DNA from: an uncultured Streptococcus sp.
GTDB taxonomy: Bacteria; Bacillota; Bacilli; Lactobacillales; Streptococcaceae
Assembly: GCA_902470035.1 (NCBI GenBank)
Contig: CABREZ010000005.1
Location: 1-27,409, forward strand
Direction: 5' to 3'
Length of the DNA stretch: 27,409 nucleotides
In this document: positions 14,124 through 21,773 of the stretch, piece by piece
Numbering within the stretch: position 1 is the first letter of the stretch
Layout of the letters: the number at the start of each line of letters is the position of its first letter
Program-made: the position numbers and the translations under genes
Notes under the pieces: model-generated
Told to the model about the DNA's origin: nothing
Seen by the model: only the letters and a program-made list of their open reading frames with translations
The model's database searches: none

Positions 14124-14259
14124 AAACTTTCCTTAGGTGAATACGAACGTCAGCGAACTTCGAAGAAGTTCCATGACTTAGTTTTGGAACTTAGGCTCCA
14201 AAACTCCCGAGTGCCTGAATCAATTACGTTTCAGGCACTTTTCTCACAGCGGAAAGTTT
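14124..14259 (-). repeat. 136-bp structured intergenic repeat, copy 2 (inverted)
   Basis: This is the reverse complement of the element at 891-1026, with the same length and the same terminal repeats (AAACTTTCC at 14124-14132, GGAAAGTTT at 14251-14259). The hairpin at 14210-14239 has arms AGTGCCTGAA/TTCAGGCACT; copy 1 has AGTTCTAGAA/TTCTAGAACT. All three changed pairs stay complementary. On the plus strand this hairpin is followed by TTTTCT, like a terminator facing the GNAT gene. The other two hairpins are kept, one with a further compensating A-T to G-C change. Confidence 0.85.
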
Positions 14260-14354
14260 TTAATCTTCTTAAATAACTAAAAAGATAGATTTAATTTTTT
14301 AAAAAACGTCTAGCCATTATATATAAAAATTAGTATGGAAACAGAATGTTTTTT

Positions 14355-14376
14355 ACACCATTTAGGTGTTTTTTTG
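14355..14376 (+). terminator. Plus-strand terminator overlapping the end of the GIY-YIG gene
   Basis: ACACC (14355-14359) pairs with GGTGT (14365-14369), followed by a run of T residues to 14376. It would stop read-through from the GNAT side. It overlaps the last codons and the stop codon of the convergent minus-strand gene. Confidence 0.6.
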
Positions 14377-14646
14377 TTCTGAATCTAGTTTAGATTGTTG
14401 ATGCTTGATATAGGTCAGTTTTTCCTCTCGGCTCTTCCGTTTAAAGAGTGCCTCGGCTGACATAGCAGCTCTTTTGTCGGGAAAAGACTCCTGGTAAATC
14501 AAGGTTACAGGAAGTCTTGGGCGTGTATATTTGGCACCTTTGCCAGCATTGTGGGTTTTAATACGGCGCTCGATATCAGTGGTGTAGCCAGTATAGAGGG
14601 TTCCATCCGCACACTGGACTACATACATATAAGCTTTAGTTTCCAT
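14362..14646 (-). CDS. GIY-YIG endonuclease domain protein (YhbQ/UPF0213 type)
   Basis: This small protein of 94 residues is made of a single GIY-YIG nuclease domain. The signature reads as 'YMYVVQCADGTLYTGYTTDIERRIKTHN', with the two Tyr-containing motifs and the conserved Arg, followed by 'GKGAKYTRPRLPVTL' and 'AMSAEALFKRKSREEK'. The UPF0213 family is widespread next to trmN6-like genes in Firmicutes; its cellular job is not firmly known. The ATG at 14646 overlaps the end of the preceding methyltransferase gene by 11 bases, so the two are translationally coupled. A longer in-frame start exists inside the methyltransferase gene but lacks similarity. Confidence 0.87.
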   Translation of the reverse strand: METKAYMYVVQCADGTLYTGYTTDIERRIKTHNAGKGAKYTRPRLPVTLIYQESFPDKRAAMSAEALFKRKSREEKLTYIKHQQSKLDSEQKNT

Positions 14647-15382
14647 AATAAATCTCATGAATCTCCGGCGTATAGCTTCCATCTTCCTCATGGATGAACA
14701 GTGGAGGCAGAATTTTTAGACCATCTCGCGATCCATCTTTAATGGCCTCAATGAGAAGCATGTTGGCATCTTTATGGACCTTGGGATAGACAAATTGAAT
14801 CCGTTTAGGAGCCAGATTGTAGTGTTTCATGGTTTCAATGATATCTAAGAAGCGATCCGGACGATGTACCATGACGAGTCGGCCATTGGACTTGAGAGTC
14901 CGTTGGGCCACTTGACAAATTTGGTCCAAATTGGTGGTGATCTCGTGACGGGCTAGCAAATAATGAGGGCTCTCATTTAAATTGGAATGCTCGTCCACTT
15001 TAAAGTAGGGAGGATTACAGAGAATTAGGTCGATTTTACTACCAGGGAAATGGTGGGGCAAATTTTTTAAATCATCGGTAATCATGGACATACGGTCGGA
15101 GAGGTCATTCAATTGGATGGAACGCTCTGCCATGTCAGCGAGTCTTTCTTGAATCTCCACTCCAACGATGGTTGCTTTGGTGCGCGTGCTAGCGAAGAGT
15201 CCAACAGCGCCATTGCCGGCACAAAGATCGACAATCAGACCACGGTTGGGCAACTTAGGAAAACGTGACAAAAGGACACTATCAATAGAATAGCTAAAAA
15301 CCTCTCTGTTTTGAATGATTTTTACATCACTAGAAAATAGTTGGTTGACGCGTTCGCCGTCTTTTAATTCGATATCGTTCAT
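14636..15382 (-). CDS. trmN6: tRNA1(Val) (adenine(37)-N6)-methyltransferase-like protein (TrmN6/YfiC)
   Basis: This is an SAM-dependent N6-adenine methyltransferase of the YfiC/TrmN6 family, which in E. coli modifies A37 of tRNA1(Val). The protein is 248 residues. Motif I 'IVDLCAGNGAVGLFAS' binds SAM, and the catalytic motif is 'ILCNPPYF' (NPPY). The N-terminal 'RVNQLFSSDVKIIQ' and 'FSYSIDSVLLSRFPK' are typical. I start at the ATG at 15382. The open frame continues to 15463, but that part lies in the terminator of the ATPase gene and has no similarity. A perfect extended -10 box (TGCTATAAT) ends 6 bases before the chosen ATG, so the mRNA may have no leader. Confidence 0.88.
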   Translation of the reverse strand: MNDIELKDGERVNQLFSSDVKIIQNREVFSYSIDSVLLSRFPKLPNRGLIVDLCAGNGAVGLFASTRTKATIVGVEIQERLADMAERSIQLNDLSDRMSMITDDLKNLPHHFPGSKIDLILCNPPYFKVDEHSNLNESPHYLLARHEITTNLDQICQVAQRTLKSNGRLVMVHRPDRFLDIIETMKHYNLAPKRIQFVYPKVHKDANMLLIEAIKDGSRDGLKILPPLFIHEEDGSYTPEIHEIYYGN

Positions 15383-15388
15383 GGCTCT

Positions 15389-15397
15389 ATTATAGCA
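15389..15397 (-). promoter_or_regulatory. Extended -10 promoter of trmN6, directly before the start codon
   Basis: On the minus strand TG-C-TATAAT is followed by AGAGCC and then ATG. The expected start point of transcription falls on or beside the A of the ATG. No -35 box and no Shine-Dalgarno sequence are seen. Confidence 0.65.
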
Positions 15398-15433
15398 TGA
15401 AAAGAGGGCGGGGAAAAGCATAGAAAGGGATAA

Positions 15434-15470
15434 GAAAAAATAAGGACAGAACTTTTGTTCCATCCTTATC
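15434..15470 (-). terminator. Terminator of the P-type ATPase gene
   Basis: On the minus strand ATAAGGA pairs with TCCTTAT, and inside it GAAC-AAAA-GTTC, followed by TTTTTT. It lies 11 bases after the ATPase stop codon and ahead of the trmN6 promoter. Confidence 0.83.
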
Positions 15471-15480
15471 CAAGAGTTGT

Positions 15481-17820
15481 TTAATCAAATTCATATTTTT
15501 GATAAATGGTCGCCAAGATGAAGATTCCCGTAAAGAGAGCCATCAAGGCAAGGTAGACTGGGAAGGTCACAGCTGTCAATGTTCCGATTTCAATCAGACC
15601 TTTCAAATAAAAGGCAGAGAGATAGAAACCGCAGACAGAGAAGATAATTAAGAGACCTCGCCAGATATTGAGTGGCAAGCAAGCCCGAATAACGGACAAG
15701 AAACCAATAGATCCTAACAAGTAGTAGGAAAGGGTAGACATGTCCAGGCTAGACCAGCCATGATGAGCTCCCCATAAACGAACAAATAAGACGCTAAAGA
15801 CAACCATCAAGGCATTTGGTAAGGCCAGATGCAAGGATCGTTTGAGGAAGTGTTTTTCCACTGGCTTAATGTTTCGTTCAAAGGTTAAGACAAATGGAGG
15901 GAATCCTTCGACAAACTGGTCAATCAGTGTAATCTGAATCGGAATAAATGGGAAGATCAACAAGTAGTTGATGTCAAATAAAAGGGCACTTGCGATACAA
16001 ATAATCGCCAGAATGAAGGAGTAGATCGTCTTAATAAAGAAGATAGGAGCGATTCGTCCAATGTTATTGACGACCCGACGACCTTCAAAGAGAATTTCTG
16101 GAACATCATTAAAGTCAGAGTTTAACAAGACGAGATTGGCAATTTGACGGGTTGCAGGATCGCCTTCGGCCATCACGATGGAGCAGTCAGCTTCTCGTAA
16201 GGCTAGGATATCATTGACCCCGTCCCCCGTCATGGCAGTAGTTCGACCAGCGGCCTTGAGGGTTTGAATCAAAAGTTTCTTCTGATGAGGAGAAACCCGT
16301 CCAAAAATGGCTGTACTTTCAGCTAGGTCCACCAACTCATCGTCCTCAATCTTAGAACAGTCAATATAACTTTCGTAGCTTTCAAAACCAGCTTCCTTAG
16401 CAATGTAAGAAACAGTGACAGGATTATCACCAGAGATGATTTTGAGATCCACATCTTGGGAGCGAAGATAATCCAAGGTTTCGGCAGCCCCTTCGCGGAT
16501 TGGATCGAGGATTTCAATGACGGCGATCGCTTCTACATCACTTGGCAAGGTCAAATCATGCATATCGATGGCTTCCACACTGCGAGCTAAGATCAAGACC
16601 CGAGATCCATGGGCTTGGGCTTCCAATACCGCTGGAGGATTTTCTTTGAGGAGCATTTCTGGTGCCCCCAAATAAACGGTCCCCAAGTTTGTCAGAGTCA
16701 TGGCACCCCATTTTCGATCACTTGAAAATGGAATGATTGATTCGGCTGAATAAGCGTGTTCTAACTCGCCATATGCTTTGCGGATTGCTTGGGCAGTTGG
16801 GTTGTTATCCTCGGAATTTTGCATATAGGCAGCGAGAATAACTTCGATAGTTTCTTCAGAAAAGTGTTCAGATAGCGAGTAAATGCCTTTGACGGTCATT
16901 TTTCCTTGGGTGATGGTTCCCGTCTTATCCAAACAAAGAGTATCCACACGAGCCAAGGTTTCTACAGAGTACATCTCTTGGACCAAGACCTTGCGCATCC
17001 CTAACTTAATTACAGCTGTCAAGAGAGAGGTTACTGTCAGAAGGGCAATCCCTTTTGGCAACATGCCCAGGAGAGCAGTGGAAGAGGTAATCACAGAATC
17101 TTTCATTGGAAGCAGTTTGATTAAAAAGGCTTCACAAAAGAGGGCAATTCCAAATGGGATAATAATCTTTCCAGTAAAACTAGAGATTTTAGCCAGATTA
17201 TAGAGAATGCGGGAGTTGATGGGTTTGAGAGTTTTCGCTTCTACCATTAATTTATTGGCATAGTTATTGGCCCCCACACGTTTGACACGGGCGTAGACCT
17301 GGCCACTCGCTAAGAAGCTACCGGATAGAAGTTCGTCTCCCTCTTCCTTGAGAACCAAGTCACTTTCTCCCGTCAGCATGGCTTCGTTGGCTTCAGCAAC
17401 TCCCTTTTGAACGAGGGCATCACTCGGAATTTGGTCTCCAGCTGATAGCTTAATCAGGTCACCAAGGACAATTTCCTCTGGGGTAATGGTTTCTTCTTCC
17501 CCAGCTCGGATGACAGTGACGAGCTCCTTACTCATCAAATTCAATTTATCAATCATCCGTTTGGCGCGGAGCTCTGTGGCAATTCCGGATAAGGCGTTAA
17601 AGCAGATGACTGCAAAAAAGACCAGGTTGCTCCAGGCTTGTACCGCAACCAAAGCGAGGGCGATCACAAAGTTCAAAGCATTAAACAAGGTGAAGACATT
17701 GCGTTTGATGATTTGCCAGGTACTGGTACTGGTATTCGCTTTAAATTCGTTGGTTTGGCTACGCTGTATTTTTTTGCGGACCTCTTCATGGGTTAATCCC
17801 TTTAATTCATTCATTTCCAT
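15481..17820 (-). CDS. P-type (E1-E2) cation-transporting ATPase
   Basis: This membrane ion pump is driven by an aspartyl-phosphate cycle. The 779-residue protein has the actuator motif TGES (150-153), the phosphorylation site DKTGT with D298, and the hinge motif TGDGVND (531-537). Membrane pairs are seen at about 45-85, 217-275 and in the C-terminal third. It lacks N-terminal heavy-metal-binding domains, so it belongs to the Ca2+/Mg2+/uncertain cation group, close to the streptococcal Exp7 and mycobacterial CtpE type. The M4 motif reads 'LLGMLPKGIALL', with lysine K256 where Ca2+ pumps have a metal-binding glutamate after the proline. The ion is therefore unclear. The ATG has no ribosome site and lies 6 bases after a -10 box. 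Confidence 0.88.
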   Translation of the reverse strand: MEMNELKGLTHEEVRKKIQRSQTNEFKANTSTSTWQIIKRNVFTLFNALNFVIALALVAVQAWSNLVFFAVICFNALSGIATELRAKRMIDKLNLMSKELVTVIRAGEEETITPEEIVLGDLIKLSAGDQIPSDALVQKGVAEANEAMLTGESDLVLKEEGDELLSGSFLASGQVYARVKRVGANNYANKLMVEAKTLKPINSRILYNLAKISSFTGKIIIPFGIALFCEAFLIKLLPMKDSVITSSTALLGMLPKGIALLTVTSLLTAVIKLGMRKVLVQEMYSVETLARVDTLCLDKTGTITQGKMTVKGIYSLSEHFSEETIEVILAAYMQNSEDNNPTAQAIRKAYGELEHAYSAESIIPFSSDRKWGAMTLTNLGTVYLGAPEMLLKENPPAVLEAQAHGSRVLILARSVEAIDMHDLTLPSDVEAIAVIEILDPIREGAAETLDYLRSQDVDLKIISGDNPVTVSYIAKEAGFESYESYIDCSKIEDDELVDLAESTAIFGRVSPHQKKLLIQTLKAAGRTTAMTGDGVNDILALREADCSIVMAEGDPATRQIANLVLLNSDFNDVPEILFEGRRVVNNIGRIAPIFFIKTIYSFILAIICIASALLFDINYLLIFPFIPIQITLIDQFVEGFPPFVLTFERNIKPVEKHFLKRSLHLALPNALMVVFSVLFVRLWGAHHGWSSLDMSTLSYYLLGSIGFLSVIRACLPLNIWRGLLIIFSVCGFYLSAFYLKGLIEIGTLTAVTFPVYLALMALFTGIFILATIYQKYEFD

Positions 17821-17826
17821 AAAAAC

Positions 17827-17835
17827 ATCATATCA
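17827..17835 (-). promoter_or_regulatory. Extended -10 promoter of the P-type ATPase gene, directly before the start codon
   Basis: On the minus strand TG-A-TATGAT is followed by GTTTTT and ATG, the same 6-base spacing as at trmN6. No -35 box is seen at 17 or 18 bases, and there is no Shine-Dalgarno sequence. Confidence 0.55.
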
Positions 17836-17896
17836 TTTTTTTAAGAAAAAGACTAGGTACAGTCGGTTTGTTGAGTCATCAAGTTTTTGAAAAGAT

Positions 17897-17925
17897 TTGC
17901 GGGGAAGAGAAGGATAAGGTATAAT
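17897..17925 (+). promoter_or_regulatory. plsC promoter
   Basis: -35 TTGCGG (17897-17902), 17-base spacer, perfect -10 TATAAT (17920-17925). The ribosome site AAAGGAGA (17946-17953) precedes the ATG at 17958. Confidence 0.75.
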
Positions 17926-17957
17926 GGATAAACAAGAGAAATATCAAAGGAGACAGC

Positions 17958-18701
17958 ATGTTTTATACCTATTTACGTGGCTTAGTGACCTTTATTTTAT
18001 GGGTTCTGAATGGAAATGCTCATTACCATCATAAGGAACTGATTCCGAGTCAAGAGGAAAATTACATTCTCGTAGCTCCTCATCGAACTTGGTGGGATCC
18101 TGTCTACATGGCCTTTGCGACCAAACCCAAGCAATTTATCTTTATGGCTAAGAAGGAACTCTTTACCAATCGGATTTTTGGCTGGTGGATTCGCATGTGC
18201 GGGGCTTTCCCAATTGACCGTGAAAATCCAGGTGCCGCTGCGATTAAATACCCTGTGAATATGCTCAAAAAAAGCAAGCGTTCTCTGATTATGTTTCCAA
18301 GTGGAAGTCGCCATTCTCAGGATGTTAAGGGGGGAGTTGCCGTGATTGCCAAGATGGCCAAGGTACGTATTATGCCTGTCACTTATACGGGTCCAATGAC
18401 TTTGAAAGGACTAGCGACCTGTGAACGGGTTGACATGAACTTTGGGCACCCTATTGATATCTCTGATATTGCAAAAATGAATGATGAGGGAGTGGAAGAA
18501 GTTGCAAGACGTATCCAGGCTGAGTTTGATCGCTTAGATGCGGAATCTCAGGCACTGCGCAATGACCGGAAACCTTTTATCCTCATCCGTTTATTGAAGT
18601 TTTTATTGTTGCCATTTGTCTTGGTTGTCGCTTTACTGACCCTCTTGTTTAGTTATATCGCAAGTTTCGTTTGGGATCCAGACAAGCATCGGAAGGACTA
18701 A
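17958..18701 (+). CDS. plsC: 1-acyl-sn-glycerol-3-phosphate acyltransferase (PlsC family)
   Basis: PlsC adds the second acyl chain to lysophosphatidic acid to form phosphatidic acid at the membrane. The 247-residue protein has the catalytic HX4D motif as HRTWWD (42-47), and a block III equivalent 'IMFPSGSRH', where most family members have FPEGTRS. It also has an N-terminal hydrophobic segment and a C-terminal membrane segment (about 205-235). The Ser for Glu change in block III is notable but is known among streptococcal homologues as far as I recall. The neighbouring comEA-comEC order is the usual one in streptococci. A very strong terminator separates it from comEA. Confidence 0.88.
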   Translation: MFYTYLRGLVTFILWVLNGNAHYHHKELIPSQEENYILVAPHRTWWDPVYMAFATKPKQFIFMAKKELFTNRIFGWWIRMCGAFPIDRENPGAAAIKYPVNMLKKSKRSLIMFPSGSRHSQDVKGGVAVIAKMAKVRIMPVTYTGPMTLKGLATCERVDMNFGHPIDISDIAKMNDEGVEEVARRIQAEFDRLDAESQALRNDRKPFILIRLLKFLLLPFVLVVALLTLLFSYIASFVWDPDKHRKD

Positions 18702-18718
18702 TGAGTTTTCTTGAGAAC

Positions 18719-18759
18719 AAGAATGTCAAAAATCATGTGATTTTTGACATTCTTTTTTT
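18719..18759 (+). terminator. Terminator of plsC
   Basis: A perfect 17-bp stem (18719-18735 with 18738-18754) has the core GAATGTC/GACATTC, followed by a T-run. It isolates the competence genes from plsC read-through. Confidence 0.9.
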
Positions 18760-18774
18760 ATTTCTTCGATTTTT

Positions 18775-18782
18775 TACGAATA
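18775..18782 (+). promoter_or_regulatory. SigX (ComX) cin-box of the comEA-comEC operon
   Basis: TACGAATA matches the streptococcal cin-box (combox) exactly. It lies 21 bases before the comEA ATG and behind a T-rich stretch. It is recognised by the competence sigma factor SigX, so these genes should be silent until competence develops. Confidence 0.9.
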
Positions 18783-18803
18783 ATAAAAATAAAAGGGGTA
18801 TTT

Positions 18804-19487
18804 ATGGAGACGTGGATTGAGAAGATCAAGGAATATAAACTGTTTTTAGGTTTGGCTGCTGTGGGGCTAGTAATGGGAGGAGTATTTCTCTTTTGGCCTA
18901 AGCAACCTCCACAAGCACCGGAAACTGTCATTTCCCAGTTAGAAATGGTGGATCAGGAGACTTCTCCTAAGGAAGAGACAAGCCTCCCTTCTAGCTCTCA
19001 ACAGAGGAGTGAGGAAAAGACGGACTCCTCTCAAGAGAAAATTATGGTGGATGTGAAGGGTGCTGTTAGACAGGCAGGGGTCTACGAACTTCCAGTGGGG
19101 AGCCGGGTCTATGATGCTGTCCAAAAAGCAGGAGGGATGACAGACGAAGCCAACAGCCAATCCGTCAACTTAGCGCAAAAATTGGAGGATGAGTCCATCG
19201 TCTATGTTGCTAAGAATGGAGAGGAGGTAGCGCCTGTTGCGTCCGCATCTGCATCTGCTGGGACGACCGGTGGCGAAAAGCAGTCAAAAGATGGAAAGGT
19301 AAATCTCAATACGGCAACAGAAGCAGAACTACAGACGATTTCTGGGATAGGTCAAAAGCGAGCCCAAGATATCATTGCTTATCGAGAGGAAAAAGGAAAA
19401 TTTCAGTCTGTTGATGAATTGAAAAATGTTTCTGGGATTGGCCAAAAGACGTTAGAAAAGTTAAAAGAGCATGTTACAGTGGATTAG
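18804..19487 (+). CDS. comEA: Competence DNA receptor ComEA
   Basis: ComEA is a membrane-anchored protein that binds incoming double-stranded DNA outside the cell during transformation. The 227-residue protein has one N-terminal membrane anchor (12-31), a Ser/Glu/Gln-rich linker (35-79), an SLBB domain ('VDVKGAVRQAGVYELPVGSR', from about 82 to 140) and two C-terminal helix-hairpin-helix DNA-binding motifs ('VNLNTATEAELQTISGIGQK' at 167-185 and 'LKNVSGIGQKTLEKL' at 206-220). The start is the ATG at 18804 behind AAAAGGGG. A longer open frame begins inside the plsC terminator and is rejected. The comEC start overlaps its end. Confidence 0.95.
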   Translation: METWIEKIKEYKLFLGLAAVGLVMGGVFLFWPKQPPQAPETVISQLEMVDQETSPKEETSLPSSSQQRSEEKTDSSQEKIMVDVKGAVRQAGVYELPVGSRVYDAVQKAGGMTDEANSQSVNLAQKLEDESIVYVAKNGEEVAPVASASASAGTTGGEKQSKDGKVNLNTATEAELQTISGIGQKRAQDIIAYREEKGKFQSVDELKNVSGIGQKTLEKLKEHVTVD

Positions 19488-21711
19488 AAGTCTCAACATT
19501 CATCCATTTCATCTCACCCTGCCGGTTTTAGCTCTCTATTATTGGATGTACAAGGGACACTGGCTTGCTTCGATCTTCCTTCTGGCCTTCTTCATCTTGT
19601 TTAGAAGACGCTACGATGGCAAACGATTTCTGTGCCTCATAGGGTTTCTTTCCCTCTTTGCCCTTTGTTTTGCTTTCCGGATCGAACAGGGAAAACAAGA
19701 GTCAAGCGATCATAGGGTCCCAAGGGTCATTCAGCTTTTACCGGATACCATCAAGGTGAATGGAGATGCTTTATCCTTTCGTGCCAAGTCAGGTAGCCGT
19801 ACTTTTCAGGTTTTCTACCAGCTTCAGTCAGAGGAAGAACAAGCCTATTTTAAACACCTGGATCAGGGGCTAGAATTACGGATCAAAGGGGAATTGGAAA
19901 CACCGACAAAACAGCGTAATTTTATGGGCTTTGATTACCAGGCTTATCTGAAAACACAAGGGATTTATCACCTTTTGAAAATCAGTCACATTCTTGAAAA
20001 GAGACCTGCTGAGCCTAGAGATTTCATAGGGTTGCTGTCTAGTTGGAGGCGAAAGGCCCTTGTATGGGTTCACCAGCATTTTCCCCAGCCCATGAGTCAC
20101 TACATGACAGGCCTGCTTTTTGGTTTTTTAGATGTAGAGTTTGAAGAAATGAGCCAGCTGTATTCGAACTTGGGTATTATCCATCTGTTTGCCTTGTCGG
20201 GTATGCAGGTTGCCTTTTTTTTAGATGCCTTTCGGCGCTTCTTTCTCCGCTTGGGATTGGAGCAGGAAAAGGTTGCCTACCTCCTCTATCCATTTTCGCT
20301 TCTTTATGCTGGGATGACAGGCTTTTCGGTTTCGGTCGTTCGAAGCCTCTTACAGAAACTCCTAGCCCAGGCTGGGTTCAAAGGAATGGAAAATATGGGG
20401 GTCACTCTCCTCTTATTAGTCCTTCTTTTACCATCCTCCTTGTTGACTGCTGGAGGTCTCTTATCCTGCGCCTACGCCTTTATATTGACCTTAACCTCTT
20501 CCAAAGAGGAGAAGGAGGGAATCCGAAAAGTCGTCAAGGAAAGTCTAGTGTTAACACTAGGGGTTCTTCCTTTTCTCATTTTTTTCTTTGGAGAGTACCA
20601 ACCCTGGTCTCTTCCTCTAACCTTTATTTTTTCTCTCTTATTTGACCTTCTGTTGTTGCCAGGACTGAGTGTCGTCTTTCTCCTTTCTTTTCTTTATCCC
20701 TTGACCTTCTGGAATCCTTTCTTCGTCTGGATGGAAAAAAGTATGGAGTATCTAGCGAGCTTCACTAGTCAATCCTTGGTTTTCGGACAGCCAAGCATTT
20801 ATTATTTTATCTTGCTCTTGTGCTTGCTGGCTTGTCTCTATGAGATGCGAAAGGTTAAGAAATGGAGATACCTATTTTTACTCTTAGTATGCTCTGTATT
20901 CGCCCTTGTGAAGCATCCTTTAGAAAATGAGATTACCATCATTGATATTGGTCAAGGTGATAGTATTTTGCTACGTGATTGGCGAGGGAAAACCATCTTA
21001 ATTGATACAGGAGGAAAAGTGGACTTTGGCCAAAAGGAGGAATGGAAGAAGCGAAGGTCTACTAGCAATGCAGAACGGACCCTGCTCCCCTATCTCAAGA
21101 GCAGGGGGATTGACCAGATTGATCATATGATTCTCACGCATACTGACACAGATCATATGGGAGATTTGGAAGTGCTTGCGGCTAAGGTTAGGATAAAGGA
21201 AATAAATATTTCTAAGGGAAGCTTAAAGAAAGACTCTTTTGTCCGCTTGCTCAAACGGTTGAACTTACCGGTAAAAACGCTAGAGGTTGGAAATCGGTTA
21301 TCAATCTTTGATGGGAGTGCAGAAGTCCTCTATCCGGTAGAAGTAGGAGATGGGAGTAATAATGATTCCATTGTTCTCTATGGACGCTTTTATGGGTGGT
21401 CCTTCCTTTTTACAGGAGATTTAGAAGAAGAAGGGGAAAAGACCTTGTTAGCCCGTTATCCTCAACTGCGCGTGGATGTCCTAAAAGCAGGCCACCATGG
21501 TTCCAAGGGTTCTTCTCATCCTGCCTTCTTAGAGAAAATCCAAGCAAAAATTGCCTTGATATCTGCGGGCGAAAAAAATCGTTACCAGCATCCTCACCAG
21601 GAAACCTTGGAGCGCTTCAAAGAGTTGCAGATGACTGTTTTTCGTACAGATCAGCAAGGAGCGATTCGTTTTAGAGGGTGGAATCAGTGGAAGATTGAAA
21701 CCGTTCGATAG
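19471..21711 (+). CDS. comEC: DNA uptake channel protein ComEC
   Basis: ComEC forms the channel through which single-stranded DNA enters the cytoplasm. The 746-residue protein has an N-terminal domain, the membrane competence domain with the conserved 'IIHLFALSGMQV' (about 236-247), and a C-terminal metallo-beta-lactamase-like domain. The latter carries HTDTDH (557-562) and 'AGHHGSKGSS' (673-682), which suggest an intact nuclease-type site. This domain is the probable source of the degraded strand in species where it is active. The ATG overlaps comEA by 17 bases, so the two are co-transcribed from the SigX promoter and translationally coupled. No frameshift is seen, so the competence genes look functional. 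Confidence 0.95.
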   Translation: MLQWIRSLNIHPFHLTLPVLALYYWMYKGHWLASIFLLAFFILFRRRYDGKRFLCLIGFLSLFALCFAFRIEQGKQESSDHRVPRVIQLLPDTIKVNGDALSFRAKSGSRTFQVFYQLQSEEEQAYFKHLDQGLELRIKGELETPTKQRNFMGFDYQAYLKTQGIYHLLKISHILEKRPAEPRDFIGLLSSWRRKALVWVHQHFPQPMSHYMTGLLFGFLDVEFEEMSQLYSNLGIIHLFALSGMQVAFFLDAFRRFFLRLGLEQEKVAYLLYPFSLLYAGMTGFSVSVVRSLLQKLLAQAGFKGMENMGVTLLLLVLLLPSSLLTAGGLLSCAYAFILTLTSSKEEKEGIRKVVKESLVLTLGVLPFLIFFFGEYQPWSLPLTFIFSLLFDLLLLPGLSVVFLLSFLYPLTFWNPFFVWMEKSMEYLASFTSQSLVFGQPSIYYFILLLCLLACLYEMRKVKKWRYLFLLLVCSVFALVKHPLENEITIIDIGQGDSILLRDWRGKTILIDTGGKVDFGQKEEWKKRRSTSNAERTLLPYLKSRGIDQIDHMILTHTDTDHMGDLEVLAAKVRIKEINISKGSLKKDSFVRLLKRLNLPVKTLEVGNRLSIFDGSAEVLYPVEVGDGSNNDSIVLYGRFYGWSFLFTGDLEEEGEKTLLARYPQLRVDVLKAGHHGSKGSSHPAFLEKIQAKIALISAGEKNRYQHPHQETLERFKELQMTVFRTDQQGAIRFRGWNQWKIETVR

Positions 21712-21718
21712 GAGCTGT

Positions 21719-21747
21719 TTGATTTCTAGCTTGAAAATTGCTATGAT
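21719..21747 (+). promoter_or_regulatory. Promoter of the DUF805-holA unit
   Basis: -35 TTGATT (21719-21724), 17-base spacer, -10 TATGAT (21742-21747), 26 bases ahead of the ATG. It begins 8 bases after the comEC stop codon. Confidence 0.6.
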
Positions 21748-21773
21748 AAAGTCAAGGAAATGAGGTTACAAGT

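Noticed and set aside
14131..14152. TACGAAC in the repeat copy 2 as a SigX cin-box
   Set aside because: It differs from TACGAATA, lies inside a conserved stem region of the repeat and has no gene behind it on that strand.
15383..15463. 27-residue N-terminal extension of the TrmN6-like protein (MEQKFCPYFF...)
   Set aside because: It lies over the terminator stem of the ATPase gene and the trmN6 -10 box, has no good ribosome site and no family similarity.
16883..17203. Open frame antisense to the P-type ATPase gene
   Set aside because: It has no ribosome site and no family similarity, and the ATPase frame is clearly real.
18744..18803. Longer ComEA start beginning MTFFFYFFDF
   Set aside because: It falls inside the plsC terminator and upstream of the SigX cin-box, so it is not on the competence transcript.
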